Made by a program: the position numbers and the translations under genes
Origin: Candidatus Gastranaerophilales bacterium
GTDB taxonomy: Bacteria; Cyanobacteriota; Vampirovibrionia; Gastranaerophilales; Gastranaerophilaceae
Length of the DNA stretch: 64,000 bases
Assembly: GCA_944325545.1 (NCBI GenBank)
Contig: CALVAM010000003.1
Span: 1-64,000, forward strand
Direction: 5' to 3'
The notes under the pieces: generated by a model
What the model was told of the DNA's origin: nothing
The model's input: only the letters and a program-made list of their open reading frames with translations
Database searches by the model: none
Part shown: positions 1-9,013 of the stretch, piece after piece
Numbering within the stretch: position 1 is the first letter of the stretch
Layout: each line of letters begins with the position of its first letter

Positions 1-71
1 CGTTGATAGGTCGCAGGTGTAAGAGTGGCAACATTTTCAGCCGAGCGATACTAATAGGACGAGGGCTTTTT
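1..71 (+). rRNA. 23S ribosomal RNA, 3' end (partial)
   Basis: The first bases match the conserved 3' terminal part of bacterial 23S rRNA: CGTTGATAGG at position 1, then the GGTGTAAG segment, then GATACTAATAGGACGAGGG near 47-66, which corresponds to the conserved GGTACTAATNNNCCGAGGGCTT end of the molecule. The rest of the gene lies upstream of the window. The exact 3' end is estimated. The 5S gene follows on the same strand, as in a normal 16S-23S-5S operon. Confidence 0.9.
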
Positions 72-308
72 CTAATTCCGTAGGACGGTGTGAAGTCCGA
101 ATTCGGCGGCGGTGAGCCGGCGAACTGAGGACGAAACATTTTATCAGTGCCGTTGTGAGTGTAGCGAAAGCGAAACGAACGAAGCAATCTTCGATTGCCC
201 AGGCACTAAATACGGAGAAATAGTTAAGAATTGATGAAAATATCTTATGCAATCTTCAGCGTATAAGCTGGAGCTGAGAATAATCAGTGACAGCGAACAG
301 AAAGTTCG
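72..308 (+). other. 23S-5S internal transcribed spacer
   Basis: About 240 nt between the 23S and 5S genes, with several short inverted repeats. One is a perfect 8-bp hairpin, CAGCGAAC (291-298) with GTTCGCTG (304-311), whose 3' arm overlaps the start of 5S and may serve in rRNA processing. Another is CAATCTTCGATTG near 187-199. No tRNA gene is visible. Two short open frames on the minus strand here are spurious. Confidence 0.6.
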
Positions 309-423
309 CTGGTGACCAATCGTAGGTAAACCACCCGTTCCCATCCCGAACACGGTCGTAAAGACCTACAGAGGTGAAAATACTTGGCGGGCCACCGCCT
401 GGGAAGATAGCACGTTGCCAGCA
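309..423 (+). rRNA. 5S ribosomal RNA
   Basis: A 5S gene of about 115 nt. The terminal helix is visible as GCTGG (309-313) pairing with CCAGC (418-422). The conserved internal segment CATCCCGAACACGG (342-355) corresponds to loop B/helix III of bacterial 5S, and the body ends CTGGGAAGATAGCACG. It is directly followed by an intrinsic terminator. This is the only intact copy; two damaged copies follow. Confidence 0.88.
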
Positions 424-440
424 TCTATTTTAAATAAAAA

Positions 441-478
441 GCGAGAATTATTCAGATGATTAATTTTCGCTTTTTTTT
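441..478 (+). terminator. Intrinsic terminator of the rRNA operon
   Basis: A 10-bp stem, GCGAGAATTA (441-450) with TAATTTTCGC (461-470, one G-U pair), a 10-nt loop and then eight T. It lies 18 nt after the 5S 3' end. Confidence 0.85.
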
Positions 479-497
479 ATTGTAAGAATTCTCGCTT

Positions 498-636
498 GGT
501 AAACCACCCCCTCTCAGCAAACGTGACATTTAGTCACCTTTGCTTCGGCAGAGTCATCCCGAACACGGTCGTAAAGACCTACAGAGGTGAAAATACTTGG
601 CGGGCCACCGCCTGGGAAGATAGCACGTTGCCAGCA
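498..636 (+). pseudogene. 5S rRNA pseudo-copy interrupted by a palindrome
   Basis: GGTAAACCACCC (498-509) matches the functional 5S at 324-335. About 45 nt of unrelated palindromic sequence (510-554) then replaces the four bases GTTC, and from CATCCCGAAC (555) the sequence is again identical to 5S to its 3' end. The first 15 nt of 5S are missing, so the terminal helix cannot form. A second such copy starts at 711 and is degraded after 793. Confidence 0.75.
510..554 (+). repeat. Small palindromic (REP-like) element inside the 5S copy
   Basis: GCAAACGTGAC (517-527) and GTCACCTTTGC (533-543) form a near-perfect hairpin with loop ATTTA. Outer CTCT (511-514) and AGAG (550-553) extend it. The same element recurs 213 bp later at 723-767. 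It sits exactly where four bases of 5S are missing, as expected of a small inserted hairpin element. Confidence 0.6.
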
Positions 637-653
637 TCTATTTTAAATAAAAA

Positions 654-691
654 GCGAGAATTATTCAGATGATTAATTTTCGCTTTTTTTT
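654..691 (+). terminator. Second copy of the rRNA terminator
   Basis: Exact copy, 213 bp downstream, of the hairpin and T-run at 441-478, carried by the tandem duplication. Confidence 0.8.
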
Positions 692-853
692 ATTGTAAGA
701 ATTCTCGCTTGGTAAACCACCCCCTCTCAGCAAACGTGACATTTAGTCACCTTTGCTTCGGCAGAGTCATCCCGAACACGGTCGTAAAGACCTTTAGAGC
801 TGAAAATATTGGGCTGTGGTTTCAACAATATCGTCTTATAGATCTAATAAATA

Positions 854-897
854 GCGAGAATCTAATAGAATTGTGGTTCTCGCTTTTAGTGTTTTTT
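854..897 (+). terminator. Diverged third terminator
   Basis: GCGAGAATC (854-862) pairs with GGTTCTCGC (875-883), followed by TTTTAGTGTTTTTTT. It looks like a diverged or independently built version of the rRNA terminator, at the worn end of the repeat array. Confidence 0.6.
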
Positions 898-984
898 TAT
901 TTAATTTTACAGCTTGCTTTTTCCGTATTAGCAACTATTTTAGTTTTTAGTGTAAAATAAATGTATTATACTATTAAGAATATA

Positions 985-1021
985 AAAACGACACCTCTGT
1001 ATAATTAAGAAGTGTCGTTTT
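985..1021. terminator. Bidirectional terminator after ahcY
   Basis: AAAACGACAC (985-994) and GTGTCGTTTT (1012-1021) form a 10-bp stem with A and T runs on both sides. It can end transcription from the rRNA side (+) and from ahcY (-), whose stop codon is 18 nt away. Confidence 0.8.
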
Positions 1022-1038
1022 ATTAATTATTATTTATA

Positions 1039-2316
<1,278 letters not shown>

Positions 2317-2481
2317 CTATTCTTTTAAATTCGCAACACTTATTGTATACATTTTATCATCAACATGAACAACTGCCCATCTGAGCGGATTTATATTGAG
2401 TTTTGTTAACTCGTTTTCTATATATTCTACTGATGGGTTTTGGTTGTTCTTTATTTTTATCAGTTCTGAAATAACTTTCAT
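2317..2481 (-). CDS. 54-aa conserved-looking small protein between glmS and ahcY
   Basis: A short frame starting MKVISELIKI and ending TISVANLKE. Its ATG begins 1 nt after the glmS stop codon, and its stop is 12 nt before the ahcY start, so it fills the gap in the operon exactly. The protein is charged, with a central LRWAVVHVDD segment suggesting a small alpha/beta fold. I do not recognise a family. The tight translational coupling to glmS is the main argument that it is real. Confidence 0.6.
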   Translation of the reverse strand: MKVISELIKIKNNQNPSVEYIENELTKLNINPLRWAVVHVDDKMYTISVANLKE

Positions 2482-2482
2482 T

Positions 2483-4327
2483 CTATTCTACCGTTACTGA
2501 TTTCGCTAAATTCCTTGGTTGATCTACATCTTTACCTAAAAATTCTGCTATATAATAGGCTATTAATTGTAATGGCACTATCGCTAAGGCTGGAGATAGA
2601 ATTTCTGAAATTTCAGGTATTCTTATTATATAATCGAAAAGTTCATTTAATTTTTCGTCTTTTGAATCAGTTAATGCTATCATTCTTGCATTACGAGCTT
2701 TTGCTTCTTCAGAGTTTGATAAAATTTTATCGTAAACTTTTCCTGACATTAATATTGACAATACCGGCATTGTTTCATCTAACATGGCAATAGGACCATG
2801 TTTTAATTCTCCTGCTGTATATCCTGTTGCATTTATATAACTTATTTCTTTTAATTTTAATGCTCCTTCTAATGCCGTTGGGAAGTTGATTCCTCTAGCT
2901 ATAAAAATAAAATCTTTGGAATTTGAAAAAGCTTTTGAACATTTTTGAATGTCTTCTTTGTGTGCCAATATTTTTTCTATTTTTTGTGGCAATACTATAA
3001 GCTCATGTTTTAAATTTGCTAAATCTTCTGTATCCATGCTTTCTTTTATTTCTGCTATATATATAGCTATTAAATAAAAAGATATTAATTGAGCCATATA
3101 AGATTTTGTTGCTGCTACTGAAACTTCTATACCTGCATTTACCGGTACTAAGCTGTCGGCCTCTCTTGCCATTGTAGAGTCCGGCCTGTTTGTTATAATT
3201 AAAATATGTGATCCTTTGTTTTTAGCTTGTCTTACTGCAGTAATAGTATCTGCTGTTTCACCTGATTGAGAGACACCTATTACTAAAGTATTCTTATCAG
3301 TAATAGTTTTTCTGTAAATATATTCGCTTGAAGGTTCTACGTCTACTGCTATTCCACAAAAATCTTCTATTATATATTTCCCAACCATTGCCGCATGTAA
3401 AGAGGTTCCACATGCAACTATTTGAATTCGAGTTAAGTTTTTAATCTTATCTTTATCTAGCGTTACTTCATTTAATGTAATATTTTCATCAATCGCTCTT
3501 AATTTCCCTGATAGAACGTTTCTTACAACATCAGGTTGTTCATGAATTTCCTTAAGCATAAAATGTTTATAACCCATTTTGCTTAATGCGACAGGCTCCC
3601 AAGGTAATGTCTCAATTTTTTGTTCCAAAGGATTATTATCTATATCTATAAGCTTTATTGAATTAGGAGTTAATGTTACAATTTGATTGTCATCTATGTA
3701 CATTGCTTTTTTTGTATATTGAATTAATGCAGGAACATCTGATGCAACAAAATTTTCGCCTTCTCCCAACCCTACAACAAGAGGAGCGTTTCTCCTGGTT
3801 GCAACGATTGTGTCTTTAACATCTTGATGAATAACACAAAGAGCGTATGCTCCTTCTATTTCCTTCGTCGCAAGGCGTACTGCTTCTGTTAAATTATGTG
3901 TTTCTCCAAATTTAGTTGCAATTAAATGTGCAACGGTTTCTGTATCTGTCTGGGAACGGAATGTACAACCTTTTTTTTCAAGTTTTTCTCGTAATTCTTT
4001 GTAGTTTTCTATAATACCATTATGTACAACTGCTACTCTTCCACAATTACAAGAATGAGGGTGTGCATTCTCTACTGTTGGAGCCCCATGAGTTGCCCAT
4101 CTTATATGACCGATACCTATTGTTGATTTTGATATTTCATTATAATTTTGGTCTATTATATCTTTTAAATTTTGGAGCTTACCAGCAGCTTTAAATAATT
4201 GAACTTTGTTTTCAATATTTAATGCGATTCCCGAAGAATCATAACCTCTGTACTCTAAACTTGTTAAGCCTTCTAATAAAATGTCTACAGCTTTTTTATT
4301 TCCTACATAACCAACTATTCCGCACAT
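2483..4327 (-). CDS. glmS: Glutamine--fructose-6-phosphate aminotransferase (isomerizing)
   Basis: Makes glucosamine-6-phosphate from fructose-6-phosphate and glutamine, the first step to UDP-GlcNAc for peptidoglycan and LPS. The 614 aa length is normal. The N-terminal glutaminase begins MCGIVGYVG, whose Cys2 is the nucleophile after Met removal, with RWATHG and the TDTE-x-V region following. Two SIS domains follow, with CGTS, SQSGETADT and the C-terminal KSVTVE. A GAGGA sequence lies upstream of the ATG. The 90-nt upstream gap to the next gene shows no glmS ribozyme. First gene of the glmS - ORF - ahcY unit. Confidence 0.97.
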   Translation of the reverse strand: MCGIVGYVGNKKAVDILLEGLTSLEYRGYDSSGIALNIENKVQLFKAAGKLQNLKDIIDQNYNEISKSTIGIGHIRWATHGAPTVENAHPHSCNCGRVAVVHNGIIENYKELREKLEKKGCTFRSQTDTETVAHLIATKFGETHNLTEAVRLATKEIEGAYALCVIHQDVKDTIVATRRNAPLVVGLGEGENFVASDVPALIQYTKKAMYIDDNQIVTLTPNSIKLIDIDNNPLEQKIETLPWEPVALSKMGYKHFMLKEIHEQPDVVRNVLSGKLRAIDENITLNEVTLDKDKIKNLTRIQIVACGTSLHAAMVGKYIIEDFCGIAVDVEPSSEYIYRKTITDKNTLVIGVSQSGETADTITAVRQAKNKGSHILIITNRPDSTMAREADSLVPVNAGIEVSVAATKSYMAQLISFYLIAIYIAEIKESMDTEDLANLKHELIVLPQKIEKILAHKEDIQKCSKAFSNSKDFIFIARGINFPTALEGALKLKEISYINATGYTAGELKHGPIAMLDETMPVLSILMSGKVYDKILSNSEEAKARNARMIALTDSKDEKLNELFDYIIRIPEISEILSPALAIVPLQLIAYYIAEFLGKDVDQPRNLAKSVTVE

Positions 4328-4418
4328 ATTATAATATCCTCGTTTACTATAAAACTCCTTAGTTAAGGTAATGTTATCTTAACTATTATCATATTATCAT
4401 AAATATTTTTTTATCTTA

Positions 4419-4718
4419 TTAAGATTTTTTAAAGAATTTTTTTATTCTATCAATACCAGCGATACCTGCGGTAAGCAATGTAACTCCTCCAAAAATTTTA
4501 AAATACATAGACTTATTAAATTCATTTTTTTTCTGCTCCTTTTTTGCTCCTTCATAAATATCATAATTTATTGCATAAATTTTTTTATCAGCCTCTTCAT
4601 TAGAAAATAACTTATGCTTGGGAATATTTATTGGTGCCTCTGCTATGATGTTTTGAGTTTTTCTTACTTTTGTATCTGTTGAATAATGTGCTTCTAACAT
4701 CTTAGAATAATTCTCCAT
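4419..4718 (-). CDS. 99-aa protein with C-terminal membrane segment
   Basis: Unrecognised protein. The first ~65 residues are polar and charged; residues about 73-88 (FKIFGGVTLLTAGIAGI) form one hydrophobic segment, followed by a basic tail RIKKFFKKS, so it is probably a tail-anchored membrane protein with most of the chain in the cytoplasm. It overlaps the upstream GNAT-like gene by 17 nt, so the two are cotranscribed. A hydrophobic segment close to the C-terminus also occurs in the 900-aa glycogen-synthase-like protein encoded just across the divergent promoter region. Confidence 0.65.
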   Translation of the reverse strand: MENYSKMLEAHYSTDTKVRKTQNIIAEAPINIPKHKLFSNEEADKKIYAINYDIYEGAKKEQKKNEFNKSMYFKIFGGVTLLTAGIAGIDRIKKFFKKS

Positions 4719-5334
4719 ACCTTAGTAATTTATGTAATCTGGTTCTTGGTAAATACATCATACCTGTTTGTGCAGGTATATCCGGAACATTATTTTTTAA
4801 ACATTCCTCCATATATTCATTTGCAAGTGGACTCGTAAATCTAAATCCCAGTTTATAAAAGAATAATGCCGGTGATGATTCCTTAGCAATTGGCGTTGAA
4901 AAAGTCACTATTCGCCCTTGGGCTTTTTGATCAAACATAACCTTTTCGGCTAAATTTTTTATAGCCTCGGAACCTAAGCCACATCGAGCCTTGGGTGATT
5001 GTATATAGTCTATAATGTAACAATTTTTTAAGTATTTTACCTTATGCTTGACGGGTACTATAATTTGTCCCGAACTAAAGAAATTGGAATCAACTTCTCG
5101 TTTTACATTGACTGTTTCTTCTACTACGTCAACATAGTCATCATCTATTTCTCCGACGATTACTATATTATCACTCCGTTTTATTTTTTTTGTTCTCAAC
5201 GTTGCTTTTTGACCTACAACAGGTGTTTTAAATCCCAGAATTGCCGGCATGCTCATTCCACTCAAAGATGGTGTGGCTTTGGCTACCGACATCTGTGGAC
5301 GCATTGTTTCCATAGACGTAATATTATTAATCAT
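4702..5334 (-). CDS. GNAT-like acetyltransferase of lineage-specific type
   Basis: 210 aa. The C-terminal half looks like a GNAT fold: a strand CYIIDYIQSP, then RCGLGSEAIKNLAEK matching the acetyl-CoA pyrophosphate loop RxxGxG/A, then a late strand-helix with FFYKLGFRF, typical of motif B. The first ~60 residues are low-complexity, Met/Pro/Ser rich and end in a GFKTP segment, resembling the lineage-type N-terminal extensions of other proteins here. The substrate is unknown. The gene heads a two-gene minus-strand unit with the 99-aa membrane protein and has a bipartite promoter-like element at 5367-5397. Confidence 0.65.
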   Translation of the reverse strand: MINNITSMETMRPQMSVAKATPSLSGMSMPAILGFKTPVVGQKATLRTKKIKRSDNIVIVGEIDDDYVDVVEETVNVKREVDSNFFSSGQIIVPVKHKVKYLKNCYIIDYIQSPKARCGLGSEAIKNLAEKVMFDQKAQGRIVTFSTPIAKESSPALFFYKLGFRFTSPLANEYMEECLKNNVPDIPAQTGMMYLPRTRLHKLLRYGELF

Positions 5335-5366
5335 ACCTACCTAACCTATTTTTTTCTAACCTTATA

Positions 5367-5397
5367 TATATAAAGTTTCTGTTTTGTGAAAAATTGC
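5367..5397 (-). promoter_or_regulatory. Bipartite promoter-like element (copy 1)
   Basis: On the minus strand GCAATT (5397-5392), 17 nt, then TTTATATA (5374-5367), about 30 nt before the GNAT-like gene start. The same two boxes with identical spacing occur at 16857, 20745, 25484 and 37353. Confidence 0.55.
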
Positions 5398-5504
5398 TAA
5401 GAATTTATATTTTTAAATTTTTATATTTACAAAACTTTACAATAACTTCTCGCTAAATGTCTATTGAAAAGAAATTTTTTTATTGTTAGAATATTTGTTG
5501 TAAG

Positions 5505-5539
5505 CTTAATAAAAATTTACTTAATATTTCTTAATATAA
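5505..5539 (+). promoter_or_regulatory. Tandem CTTAATATTT direct repeats upstream of the GT5 gene
   Basis: CTTAATATTT (5520-5529) is followed directly by CTTAATATAA (5530-5539), with a further CTTAATAAAA at 5505. The 10-bp phasing is like binding boxes of OmpR/PhoB-family regulators. Very similar pairs occur at 16824-16843 and 20721-20740. This lies in the 281-bp divergent intergenic region, about 75 nt before the ATG. The regulator is not known. Confidence 0.35.
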
Positions 5540-5615
5540 AGATGTATGGGTGTTAATTTTTTTTATGTGTGTTTTTTATTATATGTAGAAAAGTTATGTG
5601 TGTAAGGAGTAATCT

Positions 5616-8318
5616 ATGAAGATTAGTGCAATCAATCCAAATTATGCACCTTTAAGGGCAAAGAATTTGAGAGAAACTACAAGTGTGGAATCATCTGTTA
5701 TTAATGTACCTAAAAATATGTCGATGATCTCTTTTAGATCAGGAAACCCTAGACATATTGCCCATGTTGTTGCAGAAGAGCCTCTGTTCGGATTTAATGG
5801 CGGTGGTGTCGGTACTGTTGTTAATGACTATAACTTTTTGGATAAAGATGTAGATAAAATCGTAAAAATTATTCCTTTATATAATCAACAGGTAGAATAT
5901 AAAAAGAATGTTGATCCTAAAACAGGAGATGTAAATCATCCTATTCCACAAAATGTAAAGGTAAGAACTATTCCTAATAACTTACCTGAGGGGCATCCTT
6001 TTAAAGGGAAAGAAGGTACTCCATTTATAACGGCAAAAGAAATTGATAATTCTACTGATATAGTAAAATTGTTAGACAAAGAAAAGGATAGTATATTTTT
6101 ATTGGATGAAGTAAAATCCTCTAATATGAACTGGGGTTTTGAGGATAATGTTCCTATAAAAATGTATAAAGCTCAAAAAAGTGAAGCTTTGCAAAAAGCA
6201 ATGAATAAACGTGCTATGAGCAAAGAATTACAAGATAAATTGGAATTTGTTTTTACATATGTAGATTCTACGGCTAGTATGCCAAAACAATATTCTGATG
6301 GACTTAGTTATGCAACTGCAACAGGTTCAGATTTGGAAAAAAGATTTGCATCAGGGTGGCAAGGTCAGGGTTACGCAAAATATGATAAGGCTACTGTTGA
6401 ATTACTTCCTGGTTTGAAAGAAAAATATAATATTGATCCAAAATATTTATTATGTTCTGACGGACAATCAATGTTTACAATGCACTATGCCGCACAAAAA
6501 AATGCCGCTGGTGACAGCTACTGGCTTGATAAGTTTCTAGGCGGTGTAGGTCATAACATGAATGCCGGATATGACCAGCCTATGGGAGCTAGACAAGCTA
6601 TAGTTAATTTAGGCGCTACTAAACAAGATTTAGAAAAACTGTTAAATAGCAAAGAATATATGGAAGCCTTGAAACTTGGTCGAGAAGAAGACTTTTTATG
6701 TGAGACTGTATTAAAAGGCTTTTATAACACCAAAAGTAAAATGAACGCTTTTAATGTAGCGATTCATTATGCAAAAGAAGGCTATGTTCCAATGCTGTCT
6801 ACTGTATCTGAAGGTTACCACGATTCATTAATTACAAATGATTTGGTATCTAAAATGTATGAAGATTTGGTTGAATTAGATAAATTAGGCAGATTTAAAG
6901 GTATTACAAACCCATTGATGGATCCAAATGTTTCTCCATTTAAAAAAGAAATTTTACAGCCGGGTTATAGAGATGATGTAAAATTAAAGTTAGCTGACGG
7001 AACAGAAACTGTTGTAAAAAAATTCCAAGTATTTGATCCTAATAAAACAGATCTTAAAACAGTAAGAGAAGTGAAAAGACAAAACAAGATTAATTTGCTT
7101 GAAAGATTTGATAAAAAATACTTAAATGCTCAATATTTTAATCCTCAAAATAATGAATGGGAAAAAGCTGATAGCGGAAGAATGCAAATTTTGACAGGTG
7201 CTTCCAGTAGAAAAGCTAAAATTTATGGCTCTATTAATGATGAATATTTGAATAAACTCAAAAAGGGTGAAGATGTTAAATTCATTGTAAGCTGGGGACG
7301 TGGCGATTTCCAAAAAGGTATGGATACCGTAATTGATTCTTTCGAAAAATATGCTAAAAAAGATCCTAATGCAATCCTTATTTTCGGCGGAGATATGCAA
7401 TATGAGCCTCAAACTGTTGAAAAATTCCAATTATTCAGTTCTAAGCCTGAATTAAAAGGCAAAATGTTAATGATGGATGGATGGACTCCGGGTAAAGATT
7501 TTGCAATGGCTGGTGATGTTGCACTTTTACCATCAAGATTTGCACCTTGTGAGTTGACAGATTTAGAAGCTAAAAAATGTCTATGTACACCTATTGTTCC
7601 AAATGTTCAAGGTATGGCACAAAAGAATTTTGATCCGTCAGTTGCTGCTGAAACAAAGCTAATGGATGCATATAAAGGAAAACATGAATATTTTATGTCA
7701 GAAAAAGTTGCACTAGAAGCGGCTAATGAAGATGCTAAAAAAGCTTTTAACGATGTAAAGAATAAAATTGTTAGTGATATTAAAAAACGTTATAAAGGTC
7801 AAGTAAACGAAGAAATTCCTGATAAGCTATTAAAAACAACATTAGAAAGTGATGAAAAATATCAAAAAGCTCTTCGTAAATTAAGAGATTCTGTAATTTC
7901 AGATGAAATGGCTGAGTGCTTGGAAAGAGCATTAATAACAGATAGAAATAACAAAAATGCTGAGACAATTCTTGCAAACCAAATAAAAGCTGATACAACT
8001 TGGTTTGGAAACGGTTGGTTAAGTAAGACAAACAAATCTGCAGGACAACTTTATTTCGACTATCATTTCAATAATAAAGGAAAAAATATTTCTTCTAATG
8101 AATTAATAAAGCTTCATTTCCCTAATGCTAACGGGTCTATAGTTGAAAAGACAAGAAGTGTTATGAATTTCGGTGGTAGAAAAGGTAAGATGGCTGCTGG
8201 TGTTACAATTGTGACGGCTGCTTTAGCTGGATTAGGATATTTGGGCTATAAATCCGGACTACTTTCTCCTAAATTCGAAGAAGAAAAGAAGAATGGTAAT
8301 TTATCAAGAGTTGTTTAA
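5616..8318 (+). CDS. Large glycogen/starch-synthase-like glycosyltransferase with C-terminal membrane anchor
   Basis: 900 aa, far longer than the usual 480-550 aa of glycogen synthases. The N-terminus MKISAINPNY...ISFRSG (1-43) is a lineage-type leader. A GT5-like N-terminal domain follows with EEPLFGFNGGGVGTVVNDY near 53-71, the place of the KTGGLGDV ADP-glucose loop, but with Lys and the usual spacing altered. The C-terminal GT-B domain has SWGRGDFQKGMDTVIDSF near 560 and PSRFAPCELTDLEA near 639, matching the family's PSRFEPCGLxQ. After about 700 come ~150 charged helical residues, then a hydrophobic segment near 860-880. Start chosen at the ATG after AAGGAG. Probable glucan synthase activity is inferred; membrane tethering is predicted only. 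Confidence 0.8.
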   Translation: MKISAINPNYAPLRAKNLRETTSVESSVINVPKNMSMISFRSGNPRHIAHVVAEEPLFGFNGGGVGTVVNDYNFLDKDVDKIVKIIPLYNQQVEYKKNVDPKTGDVNHPIPQNVKVRTIPNNLPEGHPFKGKEGTPFITAKEIDNSTDIVKLLDKEKDSIFLLDEVKSSNMNWGFEDNVPIKMYKAQKSEALQKAMNKRAMSKELQDKLEFVFTYVDSTASMPKQYSDGLSYATATGSDLEKRFASGWQGQGYAKYDKATVELLPGLKEKYNIDPKYLLCSDGQSMFTMHYAAQKNAAGDSYWLDKFLGGVGHNMNAGYDQPMGARQAIVNLGATKQDLEKLLNSKEYMEALKLGREEDFLCETVLKGFYNTKSKMNAFNVAIHYAKEGYVPMLSTVSEGYHDSLITNDLVSKMYEDLVELDKLGRFKGITNPLMDPNVSPFKKEILQPGYRDDVKLKLADGTETVVKKFQVFDPNKTDLKTVREVKRQNKINLLERFDKKYLNAQYFNPQNNEWEKADSGRMQILTGASSRKAKIYGSINDEYLNKLKKGEDVKFIVSWGRGDFQKGMDTVIDSFEKYAKKDPNAILIFGGDMQYEPQTVEKFQLFSSKPELKGKMLMMDGWTPGKDFAMAGDVALLPSRFAPCELTDLEAKKCLCTPIVPNVQGMAQKNFDPSVAAETKLMDAYKGKHEYFMSEKVALEAANEDAKKAFNDVKNKIVSDIKKRYKGQVNEEIPDKLLKTTLESDEKYQKALRKLRDSVISDEMAECLERALITDRNNKNAETILANQIKADTTWFGNGWLSKTNKSAGQLYFDYHFNNKGKNISSNELIKLHFPNANGSIVEKTRSVMNFGGRKGKMAAGVTIVTAALAGLGYLGYKSGLLSPKFEEEKKNGNLSRVV

Positions 8319-8343
8319 TTCTTTAAATGATATAAATTTATAT

Positions 8344-8374
8344 AAACCTACAGTTGAATCTGTAGGTTTATTTA
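8344..8374 (+). terminator. Intrinsic terminator after the GT5-like gene
   Basis: AAACCTACAG (8344-8353) and CTGTAGGTTT (8360-8369) form a 10-bp stem with loop TTGAAT, then a T-rich tract. It sits between the GT5-like gene and the hydrolase promoter. Confidence 0.8.
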
Positions 8375-8375
8375 T

Positions 8376-8381
8376 TACAAT
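8376..8381 (+). promoter_or_regulatory. -10 box of a probable leaderless transcript
   Basis: TACAAT ends 6 nt before the ATG at 8388, directly after the preceding terminator. There is no Shine-Dalgarno, so transcription probably starts at or next to the ATG. Confidence 0.45.
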
Positions 8382-8387
8382 GTAGTT

Positions 8388-8996
8388 ATGATTATAAAAA
8401 CTTTTATTGAACCACCTATAGATAACAATAATTATTTGTTAATAGACGATATAGCTAAAGAGGCTGTTCTTGTTGATTGCTCTGCAGTTGATGATGATAT
8501 AAAAAAAGCATTAGATGAAAATGGAGCTCAACTTAAATATATTTTGCTAACACATGGACATTTTGATCATATTGCAGGCATTAGACCTAATACCGATGTT
8601 CAAATTGTTATGAATAAAAATGATTTGGAAATTCTTAATCAAGTAAATAAGTATTTACCACTGTTTGGAATGCCTGAGATGACTATTCCAAAAATAGATA
8701 TTTTTGTAGAAGATGGTGATGCTTTAAAATTTGGAAACTATGAAATAAAGGTTATACATACCCCGGGACATACTCCTGGTGGGGTTTGTTATTTGATTGA
8801 TGGGAAACTTTTTTCCGGAGATACAATTTTTAGAGAATCTGTAGGAAGATGTGATCTGGAAGGCGGTAATTTTGACCAGATTGAAGATAGTATAAAAAAT
8901 AAAATTTTTACTTTACCATCTGAAACGTTAATTTATCCAGGACATGGAAGAATGACTTCTGTTGAATGGGAAAAGGAAAATAATAGATTTGTTTAA
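8388..8996 (+). CDS. Metallo-beta-lactamase-fold hydrolase (glyoxalase II-like)
   Basis: 202 aa single-domain protein with the full binuclear-metal set: THGHFDH (HxHxDH), HTPGHTPGG, SGDTIF and the C-terminal YPGHG. The size matches the short bacterial hydroxyacylglutathione-hydrolase-like family (YcbL type), which hydrolyses thioesters such as S-lactoylglutathione or related thiol adducts; the true thiol substrate is unknown. A glyoxalase I homologue lies at 20336, so a methylglyoxal detoxification role is possible. Own promoter, no visible ribosome binding site. Confidence 0.88.
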   Translation: MIIKTFIEPPIDNNNYLLIDDIAKEAVLVDCSAVDDDIKKALDENGAQLKYILLTHGHFDHIAGIRPNTDVQIVMNKNDLEILNQVNKYLPLFGMPEMTIPKIDIFVEDGDALKFGNYEIKVIHTPGHTPGGVCYLIDGKLFSGDTIFRESVGRCDLEGGNFDQIEDSIKNKIFTLPSETLIYPGHGRMTSVEWEKENNRFV

Positions 8997-9013
8997 AGAT
9001 AATAAAATTTGAA

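Larger units (their letters stand above)
342..793 (+). repeat. Perfect 213-bp tandem duplication with a partial third unit
   Basis: Unit 1 runs 342-554 and unit 2 runs 555-767; by eye they are identical. A third unit begins at 768 and is identical to about 793, then diverges but still shows weak similarity to about 812. Each unit contains the 3' two thirds of 5S, the rRNA terminator, a 5S-like stretch GGTAAACCACCC and a palindromic insert. The duplication therefore repeats damaged 5S sequence plus a terminator. An open frame across 709-960 is an accident of this repeat and is not a gene. Confidence 0.9.

Noticed and set aside
342-812. CRISPR-like array near the window start
   Set aside because: Only two full 213-bp units with no unique spacers; the unit is 5S sequence plus terminator.
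709-960. 83-aa open frame on the plus strand
   Set aside because: It runs through the tandem 5S pseudo-copy and terminator sequence; no ribosome binding site and the composition follows the rRNA repeat.
4328-4418. glmS ribozyme
   Set aside because: Only 90 nt of AT-rich sequence with no recognisable ribozyme core.
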